Notes under the pieces: generated by a model | Seen by the model: the letters and a program-made list of their open reading frames with translations, nothing else | What the model was told of the DNA's origin: nothing | The model's database searches: none | Origin: CAVRRZ01 sp963723745 | GTDB taxonomy: Bacteria > Actinomycetota > Actinomycetes > Mycobacteriales > Geodermatophilaceae | DNA length: 64,000 nt | NCBI GenBank assembly: GCA_963723745.1 | Contig: CAVRRZ010000005.1 | Coordinates: 1-64,000, forward strand | Direction: 5' to 3' | Position numbers and translations under genes: made by a program | Part shown: positions 12,928 through 21,510 of the stretch, piece after piece | Numbering within the stretch: position 1 is the stretch's first letter | How the letters are laid out: each line of letters opens with the position of its first letter

Positions 12928-13988
12928 GCACCCTGACCGGGGGGTGCCCCGTGCCGCCGGCCGAGCGGTACGACGTCGCGCTGCTCGACCTCGACGGCGT
13001 CGTCTACGTCGGCCCGCAGGCCGTGCCGGGTGCCCCCGAGGCGCTGGCCGCGGCGCGATCGGCCGGCATGCGGCTGGGCTTCGTCACCAACAACGCCGCC
13101 CGCACGCCGGAGGAGGTCGCCCGCCACCTCACCGAGCTGGGGGTCGCCGCCGGTCCGGACGACGTGATCACCAGCTCCCAGGCCGCCGCAGCCGTCGTGC
13201 GCGAGCAGGAGGGGGCCGGCGCGCGGGTGCTGGCCGTCGGCGGTCCCGGTGTGGCCGCCGCGCTGGAGGCCGCCGGGCTCACCGTCGTGACCCGCGCGGA
13301 GGACGAGCCGGTCGTGGTCGTGCAGGGCTACGGCCCCCGGGTCGGCTGGACCGAGATCGCCGAGGCCGTGGTCGCCGTCCGTAACGGAGCCCGGCACGTG
13401 GCCACCAACCTCGACGCCACCATTCCCTCGCCGCGGGGTCCCCTCCCCGGAAACGGCGCGCTCGTCGGCGTCGTCGCCGCGGTGACGGGTCGGTCGCCGG
13501 AGTCGACGGGCAAGCCCGACCCGGCCATGCACGCCGAGTGCGTGCGACGCACCCGCGCCCGCCGGCCGCTGGTGGTGGGTGACCGGCTCGACACCGACAT
13601 CGAGGGCGCGAACCGGGCCGGCGCCGCCGGCCTGCTCGTGTTCACCGGGGTGACCGATCCCGCGATCCTGCTGTCCGCCGAACCCTCCCAGCGCCCCGAC
13701 CTGATCTCCGCGGACACCTCCGGGCTGCTCCGGCCCCACCCCGCCGTCACCCGCGCGGGCGGGCGCTGGACGTGCGGTGCCTGGACGGTCCGCACCGGCG
13801 AGGCGGCCGACGTCCTCCAGCTGTCGTGCGGCGGGGGAGCCGACACGGGCGACGGCCTGGACGGGCTGCGGGCGCTCTGCGCCGCCGCGTGGGACGGGCA
13901 CCCCACCGGTGCCCCCGCGGTACGGGTCGTCGCCGGCGATCCGGTGGCGGGGGCGGCCGTGGCCCGCTGGGGGCTGCCGGAGGGCTGA
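12924..13988 (+). CDS. HAD-IIA family hydrolase (NagD/phosphoglycolate phosphatase-like)
   Basis: A 354-residue Mg-dependent phosphatase of the HAD superfamily. Motif I is DLDGVVYVG (DxDGV), motif II sits in GFVTNNAART, the IIA cap follows, and motif III/IV is STGKPDPAMH plus VVGDRLDTDIEGANRAGAAGLLVFTGVT. This layout is that of NagD/4-nitrophenylphosphatase-like enzymes acting on small sugar or glycolate phosphates. The last 90 residues (after LISADTSGLLRPHP) form an extra C-terminal domain seen in actinobacterial members. GTG at 12924 overlaps the TPR stop; an internal GTG at about 12951 is possible. Substrate unknown. Confidence 0.88.
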   Translation: MSTLTGGCPVPPAERYDVALLDLDGVVYVGPQAVPGAPEALAAARSAGMRLGFVTNNAARTPEEVARHLTELGVAAGPDDVITSSQAAAAVVREQEGAGARVLAVGGPGVAAALEAAGLTVVTRAEDEPVVVVQGYGPRVGWTEIAEAVVAVRNGARHVATNLDATIPSPRGPLPGNGALVGVVAAVTGRSPESTGKPDPAMHAECVRRTRARRPLVVGDRLDTDIEGANRAGAAGLLVFTGVTDPAILLSAEPSQRPDLISADTSGLLRPHPAVTRAGGRWTCGAWTVRTGEAADVLQLSCGGGADTGDGLDGLRALCAAAWDGHPTGAPAVRVVAGDPVAGAAVARWGLPEG

Positions 13989-13999
13989 GCCGCCGCGGG

Positions 14000-14338
14000 C
14001 TACAGCAGCGAGCGCAACCGCAGCATGTCGCGCAGCCCCGCCTCGAAGCGCACCCGGCCCGACGCCCACGCCGGGCCGAAGGCCAGCTCGCCGTTGGTCA
14101 GGGCGACCAGGTCGTCGCTGGTCATGGTCAGCCGGATGTCGGCCTTCGGCCGCTGCGGGTCGTCCGGCAGCACCTCCAGGTCACGGACCGACCCCGCGGC
14201 GAGCCGACCGACGACGACCTGTCCGAGATCGGTCAGCCGGCAGGACAGCGAGCGGTCGAGTCCGGCGGCGGCCTTGTTGGCCGCGATCGGGCCGAGGACC
14301 TTCTTCAGGGCGGTCAAGCACTCGTCGATCGTGGCCAC
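14000..14338 (-). CDS. SCP2-like sterol-carrier fold protein
   Basis: A 112-residue protein resembling the SCP2 sterol-binding domain family: CLTALKKVLGPIAANKAAAGLDRSLSCRLTDLG, then a beta-sheet segment ending in the ADIRLTMTSDDLVALTNGELAFGPAWASGRVRFEAGLRDMLRLRSLL helix-turn that such small domains share. A hydrophobic-ligand role is inferred from the fold only. GTG at 14338 is chosen because the conserved part starts there; the frame is open upstream to 14506 but runs over low-complexity text. It is convergent with the HAD gene, 11 bp apart. Confidence 0.65.
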   Translation of the reverse strand: MATIDECLTALKKVLGPIAANKAAAGLDRSLSCRLTDLGQVVVGRLAAGSVRDLEVLPDDPQRPKADIRLTMTSDDLVALTNGELAFGPAWASGRVRFEAGLRDMLRLRSLL

Positions 14339-14526
14339 GCCGCGCGCGTCCCTCCCGTGTCCGGTTCCTCGTCCGGCTCCGGACGCTACTGCCACCGCGG
14401 GACTCCGGCTCGTCCGGTCCGTGCGCGCACCGCTGCGCGTCGCCCCCGGCCGGTAACCTCGCTCGGGCAGGGCGTCCACGCGTCCGCGCCCGAGATCGAC
14501 GTCCACCGGCCGAGAGCGAGCACGTC

Positions 14527-14760
14527 ATGTCCGAGCCCATCTCCCCGCGACCGGTGCCGGGGCCGGGACCGGGCGTGCCCGGGCCCGGCACCGTCGACGG
14601 AGACCGACCCGTCGTCCCCGGCGCCGACGGCGGGCGTGCCGACGACTCCTCCGACCGCTTCGCCGGACTGGCCGAACGCCCGGTCTCCGAGCACGTCGAG
14701 GTGTTCGAGGCCGAGCACGGTCGCCTGCAGACCGAACTCGGCACCATCGACCGGCTCTGA
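14527..14760 (+). CDS. small conserved hypothetical protein upstream of tlyA
   Basis: A 77-residue protein. The first 45 residues are Pro/Gly rich (PVPGPGPGVPGPG). The last 32 (DRFAGLAERPVSEHVEVFEAEHGRLQTEL) are charged and helical. A short gene in this place, before tlyA, exists in mycobacteria (Rv1693 as I recall). The ATG follows GAGCGAGCACGTC, a weak ribosome site, and the stop overlaps the tlyA start (TGATG at 14758-14762). The tail could bind TlyA or the ribosome, but there is no direct evidence. Confidence 0.65.
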   Translation: MSEPISPRPVPGPGPGVPGPGTVDGDRPVVPGADGGRADDSSDRFAGLAERPVSEHVEVFEAEHGRLQTELGTIDRL

Positions 14761-15557
14761 TGCCCCGACGCACCCGGCTCGACGCCGAGCTCGTGCGGCG
14801 CGGCCTGGCCCGCTCCCGCGAGCACGCCGTCGCGCTTATCGCCGAGGGGCGCGTCGCCGTCTCCGGCCGCGCCGCCACCAAGCCCGCGACCGGCGTGGCG
14901 GCCGATACGCCGGTCGTCGTCCGCACCGACCCCGACCAGCCCACCTGGGTCTCCCGGGGGGCGCACAAGCTGCTCGGCGCCCTCGAGGCGTTCCCCGTGG
15001 CCGTCGAGGGCGGTCGGGCGCTCGACGCCGGCGCCTCCACCGGCGGCTTCACCGAGGTGCTCCTGTCCCGGGGTGCCTCGGAGGTGGTGGCCGTCGACGT
15101 CGGCTACGGCGAGCTCGCCTGGTCCCTGCGCACCGACGACCGGGTGCGGGTGCTGGAGCGCACCAACGTGCGCAGCCTGACCCCGGAGCAGATCGGCGGG
15201 CCGGTCGACCTCGTCGTCGCAGACCTGTCGTTCATCTCGTTGCGACTGGTGCTGCCGGCCCTGCTGGCCTGCTCGCGGGACGAGGCCGACGTCCTGCCGA
15301 TGGTCAAGCCGCAGTTCGAGGTGGGCCGGGAGCGGCTCGGCGCGGGCGGTGTCGTCCGCGATCCCGAGCACCGGGTCGACGCCGTCCTCGGCGTCGCCCG
15401 AGCGGCCGCCGACCTCGGGTGGGGCACCGCCGGGGTCGTTGCCAGCCCCCTTCCGGGTCCGGCGGGCAATGTGGAGTTCTTCCTCCGGCTACGCCGCGAT
15501 GCCGCCCCGCCGAGTGAGGACGACGTGCGCCGCGCCGTCCAGGATGGACCGCAATGA
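14760..15557 (+). CDS. tlyA: TlyA family rRNA 2'-O-methyltransferase
   Basis: A 265-residue SAM-dependent methyltransferase. In mycobacteria TlyA methylates 16S C1409 and 23S C1920, which makes ribosomes sensitive to capreomycin. An N-terminal S4 RNA-binding domain (RLDAELVRRGLARSREHAVALIAEGRVAV) is joined to a FtsJ/RrmJ-like Rossmann domain with a SAM loop at DAGASTGGFTEVLL, the DLVVADLSFISLR acidic motif and the KPQFEVGRE motif. The start overlaps the preceding stop and the stop overlaps the nadK ATG, so translation is coupled. Confidence 0.95.
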   Translation: MPRRTRLDAELVRRGLARSREHAVALIAEGRVAVSGRAATKPATGVAADTPVVVRTDPDQPTWVSRGAHKLLGALEAFPVAVEGGRALDAGASTGGFTEVLLSRGASEVVAVDVGYGELAWSLRTDDRVRVLERTNVRSLTPEQIGGPVDLVVADLSFISLRLVLPALLACSRDEADVLPMVKPQFEVGRERLGAGGVVRDPEHRVDAVLGVARAAADLGWGTAGVVASPLPGPAGNVEFFLRLRRDAAPPSEDDVRRAVQDGPQ

Positions 15558-16633
15558 CCGGACAGCACCCCATCGACGAGGGAGATCGTGTGGACGACGC
15601 GAGCGGGGGGACGCCGCGGCGGGTGCTGTTCGCCGTGCACACCGGACGGCACGACATCCTGCAGCTGGCGCGCACCGCCGCCGCGCGGCTCGCCCGCGCG
15701 GGCATCGCCGTCCGCGTGCTCGAGGACGAGGCCGCGGACCTGGACATCGCCACGGCCGAGGTCGTGGCCGCCGGTGAGCACGCCGCTCGCGGCGCCGAGA
15801 TCGTCATGGTCTTCGGCGGCGACGGCACCTTCCTGCGCGCGGCCGAGCTGGCGCGGTACAGCGACGCCGCACTGATGGGGGTCAACCTCGGCCGGGTCGG
15901 GTTCCTCGCCGAGACCGAGCCCGAGGCGGTCGAGGAGACGCTCACCGCCATCGAGAAGTGCGAGTACTCGGTCGAGGAGCGCCTGGCGCTGGAGGTCGAC
16001 GTCTGCGATGCGGCCGGGACCGTCGTCGGCCGCACCTGGGCGCTCAACGAGGTCTCGGTGGAGAAGGCGGAGCAGTCGCGCGTGCTCGACGTGGTGCTGG
16101 CCATCGACGGGCGGCCACTGACCAGCTTCGGCTGCGACGGCGTGCTGTGCGCGACGCCCACCGGGTCGACGGCCTACGCCTTCTCCGCCGGGGGACCGGT
16201 GGTCTGGCCCGACGTCGAGGCGCTACTCATGGTCCCGAGCAACGCCCATGCGCTGTTCTCCCGCCCGCTCGTGACGTCGCCGGACTCCGTGCTCACCGTC
16301 GCGGTGCCGGCCGACGGCAACCGCGCCCGCATCTCCGCCGACGGACGGCGCACCGTGGAGGTGCCCTCCGGCGGGCGGGTCGACGTCCACAAGGCGGGGC
16401 ACCCGGTCCGCATCGCGCGCGTGCACGCCACCCCGTTCAGTGACCGGCTCGTCGCCAAGTTCGGCCTGCCGGTGCGCGGCTTCCGCGACGCCCGGCACGC
16501 CGGCCCCGGCCATGAGCTCTTCCCCAGCCGCAGCGTTCTCGACCGGCAGTTCGTCAGCGGCGATGTGCCCGCCCGCGGGCCCGATGGCGAGGTCGGGGAG
16601 GTGCCGGGTGGTTGCCCGAGCGACGAGGAGTGA
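15554..16633 (+). CDS. nadK: NAD kinase
   Basis: Phosphorylates NAD to NADP. The 359-residue product has the GGDGT signature in MVFGGDGTFLRAAEL, the NLGRVGFLAE strand, the NE of ALNEVSVEK, and the glycine-rich conserved region GDGVLCATPTGSTAYAFSAGGPVVWPD with the metal/nucleotide-binding TGSTAYA. An extra C-terminal tail of about 55 residues, rich in Gly and Pro, follows the last beta strand. ATG 15554 overlaps the tlyA stop. Lies between tlyA and recN as in mycobacteria. Confidence 0.95.
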   Translation: MTGQHPIDEGDRVDDASGGTPRRVLFAVHTGRHDILQLARTAAARLARAGIAVRVLEDEAADLDIATAEVVAAGEHAARGAEIVMVFGGDGTFLRAAELARYSDAALMGVNLGRVGFLAETEPEAVEETLTAIEKCEYSVEERLALEVDVCDAAGTVVGRTWALNEVSVEKAEQSRVLDVVLAIDGRPLTSFGCDGVLCATPTGSTAYAFSAGGPVVWPDVEALLMVPSNAHALFSRPLVTSPDSVLTVAVPADGNRARISADGRRTVEVPSGGRVDVHKAGHPVRIARVHATPFSDRLVAKFGLPVRGFRDARHAGPGHELFPSRSVLDRQFVSGDVPARGPDGEVGEVPGGCPSDEE

Positions 16634-18395
16634 GCCACGGGCGGCGCCGGCGACCGCCCCGCCGCTGGGCCGGCTCACGGAGCTGCGCATCCGCGGCCTC
16701 GGCGCGATCGACGACGTCACGCTCGAGCTCGGCGCCGGGCTCACCGTCGTCACGGGCGAGACCGGCGCCGGCAAGACCATGGTGGTCAGCGGCCTGACGC
16801 TGCTCTTCGGCGGCCGGGCCGACGCCGGACGGGTCCGAGCGAACGGACGCGCCGGGGTCGAGGGCCGGCTGCTGCTGCCGCCCGCGTCGCCGGTCTGGGA
16901 GCGGGCGGCCGACGCCGGTGCCGAGCCCGACGACGACGGCAGCCTGATCCTGGCCCGCACGATCAGTGCCGAGGGCCGCTCCCGGGCGTTCCTCGGCGGC
17001 CGCAGCGTGCCGGTCGGTGTGGTGGCCGAGCTCGCCGAGGGCCTGCTGGCCGTGCACGGCCAGACCGACCAGCTCCGGCTCTCCCGCCCGGCGGAGCAGC
17101 GGCGCGCACTCGACCGCTACGCCGGACCGGACCATCTCGCTCAGCTCGACCGCTACCGCACCGCCCACGCCCGGTGGCGCGAGCTCACCGCCGACCTCGA
17201 CCGCCGCCGGAGCCAGGCCCGCGAACTCGCCCAGGCCGCCGACGTGCTGCGCCACGGGCTGGCGGAGATCACCGCCCTCGCGCCCGAGGCGGGCGAGGAC
17301 GAGGCACTGGACGTGCAGGCCAGGCGGCTCGCGGACGCCGACGCGCTGCGCGCCGCCGCCGACGAGGCGCGGCTCGCGCTGGTCGGTGACGTCACCGGCG
17401 ACCTCGGCGGCGGCGATCTCGCGCCCGACGCCACCGCCGCGCTGGCCACCGCCGAGCGCGCGCTGGCCGGCTCCGACGACCCCACGCTCGTCCTCCTCGC
17501 GCAGGATCTCTCCGACGCCGTGGCGGTCGTCTCCGACGTCGCCGGGCAGCTGGCGAGCTACGTCGCCGACCTGGACGCCGACCCCGCCCGGCTGGCCGAG
17601 GTGCTCGACCGCCGGGCCGCGATCACCGGCCTGGTCCGCAAGTACGCCGATCCCGGGCAGGGCCTGGCCGGGGTCCTGGCGTGGGCCGAGGAGGCGGGGC
17701 GGCGGCTGTCGGAGCTGGACGTCTCCGACGAGACCCTCGCCGCCCTCGAACGGGCTCGGGACGACGCGCGTGCCGAGGTCGACGAGCTGGGCGGGACGGT
17801 CTCGGCCGGCCGGCGGGCCGCAGCGGAGGGGTTCGCCGCCGAGGTCGGTCACGAGCTGGCCGGGCTGGCCATGTCCGCGGCGTCGGTGTCGTTCCGGATC
17901 GACAGCCACGCCGACGACCCGGGCGTCGACGGCATCGACGAGGTGGCGCTGCTGCTCGCGGCCCACCCCGGTGCGCCCCCTCGCCCCGTGCACAAGGGCG
18001 CCTCCGGTGGCGAGCTGAGCCGCGTCATGCTGGCGATCGAGGTGGTGTTCGCCGGAGCCGACCCGGTGCCGGTCATGGTCTTCGACGAGGTCGACGCCGG
18101 GGTCGGGGGCCAGGCCGCCGGCGAGATCGGCCGCCGCCTGGCCCGGCTGGCCGGCACCCACCAGGTCGTCGTGGTCACGCACCTGGCTCAGGTCGCCGCG
18201 TTCGCCGACACGCACCTGGTGGTCGACAAGTCGGCCGACGCCGCGGCCGGCTTCACCGCCACCGACATCCGGGCCGTCGAGGGCGAGGACCGCGTGCGCG
18301 AGCTGGCCCGCATGCTCTCCGGGCTCGCCGACAGCGACACGGGGCAGGCGCACGCGCGCGAGCTGCTGGCCGTGGCCGCCGGGGCGCGGTCGTGA
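16608..18395 (+). CDS. recN: DNA repair protein RecN
   Basis: A 595-residue SMC-like ATPase acting at double-strand breaks. Walker A is GETGAGKT in the N-terminal head, the Q-loop region is LAVHGQTDQLRL, long helical coiled-coil arms occupy the middle, and the C-terminal head has the signature GGELSRVMLA and Walker B PVMVFDEVDAGVGG followed by an H-loop in VVVTHLAQVAAFAD. GTG 16608 overlaps nadK by 26 bp and gives the family's usual length. The stop overlaps the methyltransferase GTG in GTGA form. Confidence 0.94.
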   Translation: MVARATRSEPRAAPATAPPLGRLTELRIRGLGAIDDVTLELGAGLTVVTGETGAGKTMVVSGLTLLFGGRADAGRVRANGRAGVEGRLLLPPASPVWERAADAGAEPDDDGSLILARTISAEGRSRAFLGGRSVPVGVVAELAEGLLAVHGQTDQLRLSRPAEQRRALDRYAGPDHLAQLDRYRTAHARWRELTADLDRRRSQARELAQAADVLRHGLAEITALAPEAGEDEALDVQARRLADADALRAAADEARLALVGDVTGDLGGGDLAPDATAALATAERALAGSDDPTLVLLAQDLSDAVAVVSDVAGQLASYVADLDADPARLAEVLDRRAAITGLVRKYADPGQGLAGVLAWAEEAGRRLSELDVSDETLAALERARDDARAEVDELGGTVSAGRRAAAEGFAAEVGHELAGLAMSAASVSFRIDSHADDPGVDGIDEVALLLAAHPGAPPRPVHKGASGGELSRVMLAIEVVFAGADPVPVMVFDEVDAGVGGQAAGEIGRRLARLAGTHQVVVVTHLAQVAAFADTHLVVDKSADAAAGFTATDIRAVEGEDRVRELARMLSGLADSDTGQAHARELLAVAAGARS

Positions 18396-19246
18396 CCGTG
18401 CAGCCTCCGCCGGAAACCCGATCGGCTGGTTCGCCGAATGCGGCGGCAGGACCCGGGGTAGGGCCCTCCCGTGCTCCCGCCCCGCCGGATCGACCGGTCG
18501 CCGTCGCCCGTCCCCCAGCCCGCCGCGGGCCGGGCGGCGTGACCTTCGACTCGGCGGACGAGTCCGCCCACTACGGCTTCTCGGTCTGCATGCTGCTGTC
18601 GCACTATCGCGAGCGGCTGCAGTGGGAGGACGGCGGTGTCGTCGAGCTGGGCACCGGCGACGCGACCGCCATCGCCGACGTGGTCGCAGCCCTCCCGGAC
18701 CTGCGGGTGCACAGCTTCGACATCAGCCCGGCCGCGGTCGAGCGGGCGCGCGAGAACATCGAGGCCCGCGGCGTGGCCGAGCGCTACACCGTGGAGCTGG
18801 GCGACTTCTTCGACCAGGCCGACGCCGCGGGCGGTCCGCGGGCCCGCACCGCGATCGCCAACCCGCCCTACATCCCGGCCCCCGACCGCGACATCCTGCT
18901 GCCCGAGCTGTGGGGTGGCCCCTACGGCAACGACCTCGTCCTGCAGCTGCTCAAGGCCGGCTACGAGTCGGTCGTGACCGCCGTGGCCAGCTACTCCGAT
19001 CCGGCCATGACCGTGGCCACGGCGCGCGACCTCGGCTACCGGGTGGTCAACTTCCTCGCCATGGCGCTGGACTTCGGCCCGTACAGCAAGGAGCCAAAGG
19101 TGCGCGCCCGCATCCGCGAGATCTGCGCGGAAGGGCGTGGCTGGGCGGACGAGGACGGGTACATGGTCGGCGTCGCCCTGTTCACCCGCGATCCCGACCT
19201 GCCCGGTGACCGGGCCGAGCAGCTCATCCGAGCCCTGCAGCTCTGA
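18392..19246 (+). CDS. class I SAM-dependent methyltransferase (PrmC/HemK-like NPPY motif)
   Basis: A 284-residue methyltransferase. The first 48 residues are low-complexity Pro/Ala. The SAM-binding loop is VVELGTGDATAIADV, the acidic strand end HSFDISPAAVERARENI, and the catalytic motif ANPPYIP. NPPY is typical of enzymes that methylate an amide or exocyclic amino nitrogen, such as glutamine (PrmC) or DNA/RNA bases. It lacks the N-terminal domain of true PrmC. It is coupled to recN by an overlapping stop-start, which hints at a nucleic-acid substrate but does not show it. I do not recall a counterpart between recN and steA in mycobacteria. Confidence 0.82.
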   Translation: MTVQPPPETRSAGSPNAAAGPGVGPSRAPAPPDRPVAVARPPARRGPGGVTFDSADESAHYGFSVCMLLSHYRERLQWEDGGVVELGTGDATAIADVVAALPDLRVHSFDISPAAVERARENIEARGVAERYTVELGDFFDQADAAGGPRARTAIANPPYIPAPDRDILLPELWGGPYGNDLVLQLLKAGYESVVTAVASYSDPAMTVATARDLGYRVVNFLAMALDFGPYSKEPKVRARIREICAEGRGWADEDGYMVGVALFTRDPDLPGDRAEQLIRALQL

Positions 19247-19247
19247 G

Positions 19248-20144
19248 CTACCGCCGCTTGGCGTAGCCGGCCAGGCCGAACTGGAGCAGCGACAGCCCAC
19301 GTCCGCCGCGGCGACCCAGCTCGGCGGCCAAGGAAGGACCGGTGACGCCGGCCAGCACGCGGTCGCGGGCCAGCTCGAGCAGGCCGGCGTAGAGGCCCAG
19401 GACCGCGTGCGCGGTCAACCACGGCTCGAGCTGGCCCGACTGCGCGTCGGTCTCCTCGGCGATGAGCTCGGCGAGCGCGTCGGTCATCTCGACCAAGATC
19501 TCCCGCTCCCGCACCTGCAGCGTCCGGCTGGACCGCACGATGCGCGCCATCCGGGCCACGCCTTCGGCCGCCTCGGGCGTTCCGAGCCGGCTCATCGCGG
19601 AGACGACGAAGCTGCCGGCGGCCGCCGACACCGACTCGCCCGCGGGGCGACGGCGGACGGTCTCGAGCAACGCCGTGCGCATCGGCGGATCCGCGTCGAA
19701 GACCAGCCCCTCCTTGACCGGGAAGTGGTTGAAGACGGTCTTCTCGACGACCCCGGCGCGCCGGGCGATCTCGACGACGCTCACCGCGTCGAAGCCGCGC
19801 TCGGCGAACAACTCGGCGGCGGCGTCGACGATCCGCGCCCGCGTCTCCTGCCGGCGGAGTTCCCGCTTGTTGGGCCGGGCCGGCGCGACCGTCGGCGCAC
19901 CCGGCCCCGGGCCCGGGGGCCCCGCCGGTGCCGCGGACGGGGCCACGGTCCGGGCCGGCGGGGTGGACTCCGGAGCAGGGGCCGGCTTCGGCCGGGCCTC
20001 GATCGGGACGACCCGGACGACGGTTCCCGCCGGCTCGGCAGGGAACGCGGCCGGTGCACTCGCGCCGCCGTCGGGTCCACCGGTCGGCAGCGGAGCCCCG
20101 GCGTCGCTCGTCGTCCGGGGTACCGCTCTCGCCACTCCAGTCAC
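19248..20144 (-). CDS. TetR-family transcriptional regulator with long N-terminal extension
   Basis: A TetR/AcrR-type repressor. The DNA-binding domain is NKRELRRQETRARIVDAAAELFAERGFDAVSVVEIARRAGVVEKTVFNHFPVKEGLV, a complete three-helix HTH. The ligand domain of about 150 residues follows. Before the HTH there is an 85-95-residue Pro/Ala/Gly-rich, probably disordered extension. Its length depends on the start: GTG 20144 is used here, but the frame is open to 20534, across the steA start. The gene is convergent with the methyltransferase (1 bp gap) and divergent from steA, so it may control steA or itself; an 11-bp palindrome GTGTC-G-GACAC lies at 20227-20237 between them. Confidence 0.85.
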   Translation of the reverse strand: MTGVARAVPRTTSDAGAPLPTGGPDGGASAPAAFPAEPAGTVVRVVPIEARPKPAPAPESTPPARTVAPSAAPAGPPGPGPGAPTVAPARPNKRELRRQETRARIVDAAAELFAERGFDAVSVVEIARRAGVVEKTVFNHFPVKEGLVFDADPPMRTALLETVRRRPAGESVSAAAGSFVVSAMSRLGTPEAAEGVARMARIVRSSRTLQVREREILVEMTDALAELIAEETDAQSGQLEPWLTAHAVLGLYAGLLELARDRVLAGVTGPSLAAELGRRGGRGLSLLQFGLAGYAKRR

Positions 20145-20322
20145 GTCGGCCACGCTAGCCACGGCGAGGACCTCGTCACGCTCGCTGGCCGGCGCGACCG
20201 GGCCTGGCGTGTCGGTGCGCCTGAGGGTGTCGGACACGGTGCGTGACCGGTACCCCACCTTCGGCAGGGTCGTCGCGCGTCGGACGTCGGGGCCCTCAGG
20301 CACGCGTGGGACCATGCAGGCC

Positions 20323-21510
20323 ATGCGCATCGGCACTCTTGGACGTGGCCGGGGCTCCGACACGGCGTCCGGCACCGTCGGCACCGCCCGACTCGACCGT
20401 CGGACCAAGACGCTGACGAAGCGGCTGCGCCCCGGCGACATCGCGGTCATCGACCACGTCGACATCGACCGGGTCAGCGCCGACGCGCTCGTGGCCTGCA
20501 AGGTCGGCGCCGTGGTCAACGCGGCGCCGAGCATCTCCGGCCGCTATCCCAACCTCGGGCCCGACATCCTCGTGTCGGCCGGCATCCCGTTGGTCGACGA
20601 CGTCGGCCAGGAGGTGTTCGCCAAGCTCAAGGAGGGCACCGAGGTCCGGCTCGAGGGCAACCGCCTGATGGTCGACGACGACACGGTCGTCGCCGAGGGC
20701 GTGGCCCAGGACGCGGCGACGGTGGCAGCGGCGATGACCGAGGCGCGTGCGGGCCTCTCCGCCCAGCTCGAGGCCTTCGCGGCCAACACGATGGAGTACA
20801 TGAAGCGCGAGCGCGCGCTCCTCCTCGACGGCGTGGGCGTGCCGGACGTCACCACCAGGATCGACGGGCGGCACGTGCTGATCGTCGTCCGCGGCTACGA
20901 CTACAAGGCCGACCTGCACGCCCTGCGCTCCTACATCCGCGACTACCGGCCGGTGCTCATCGGCGTGGACGGCGGGGCGGACGCGCTCATCGAGGCCGGT
21001 TACCAGCCCGACATGATCATCGGCGACATGGACTCGGTCAGCGACGGCGCCCTGACCTGTGGCGCGGAGGTCGTCGTCCATGCCTACCCCGACGGCCGCG
21101 CCCCGGGGCTGCCCCGCGTGCAGGAGCTCGGCGTGGACGCCATCACGTTCCCGGCGGCGGCCACCAGCGAGGACATCGCGATGCTGCTGGCCGACGAGAA
21201 GGGCGCCAAGCTGATCGTCGCCGTCGGCACCCACGCCACGCTGGTCGAGTTCCTCGACAAGGGCCGCGGGGGCATGGCCTCGACCTTCCTCACCCGCCTG
21301 CGGCTGGGCGGCAAGCTCGTCGACGCGAAGGGCGTGAGCCGGCTCTACCGCAGCCGGATCTCGACCCTCGCCCTGGTCGTGCTCGTCATCGCCGCGCTGG
21401 TCGCCATCGGTTCGGCGATCGCCGTCTCGGCCGCCGGCCGCGTCTACTTCGGGCTGTTGCTCGACCAATGGAACAGCTTCGTGTTCTGGCTGGAGAACCT
21501 CTTCTCGTGA
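20323..21510 (+). CDS. steA: cytokinetic ring protein SteA
   Basis: A 395-residue membrane-anchored protein, length close to Rv1697. In Corynebacterium glutamicum SteA works with SteB in daughter-cell separation. The large N-terminal cytosolic part has a thiamin-pyrophosphokinase-like fold (YRPVLIGVDGGADALIEAGYQPDMIIGDMDSVSD). One transmembrane helix lies near the C terminus (TLALVVLVIAALVAIGSAIAV), followed by a short tail. ATG 20323 is chosen (family begins RIGTLGRGRG); ATG 20314, three codons earlier, is also possible. Stop and steB start overlap by 4 bases (GTGA). Confidence 0.9.
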   Translation: MRIGTLGRGRGSDTASGTVGTARLDRRTKTLTKRLRPGDIAVIDHVDIDRVSADALVACKVGAVVNAAPSISGRYPNLGPDILVSAGIPLVDDVGQEVFAKLKEGTEVRLEGNRLMVDDDTVVAEGVAQDAATVAAAMTEARAGLSAQLEAFAANTMEYMKRERALLLDGVGVPDVTTRIDGRHVLIVVRGYDYKADLHALRSYIRDYRPVLIGVDGGADALIEAGYQPDMIIGDMDSVSDGALTCGAEVVVHAYPDGRAPGLPRVQELGVDAITFPAAATSEDIAMLLADEKGAKLIVAVGTHATLVEFLDKGRGGMASTFLTRLRLGGKLVDAKGVSRLYRSRISTLALVVLVIAALVAIGSAIAVSAAGRVYFGLLLDQWNSFVFWLENLFS

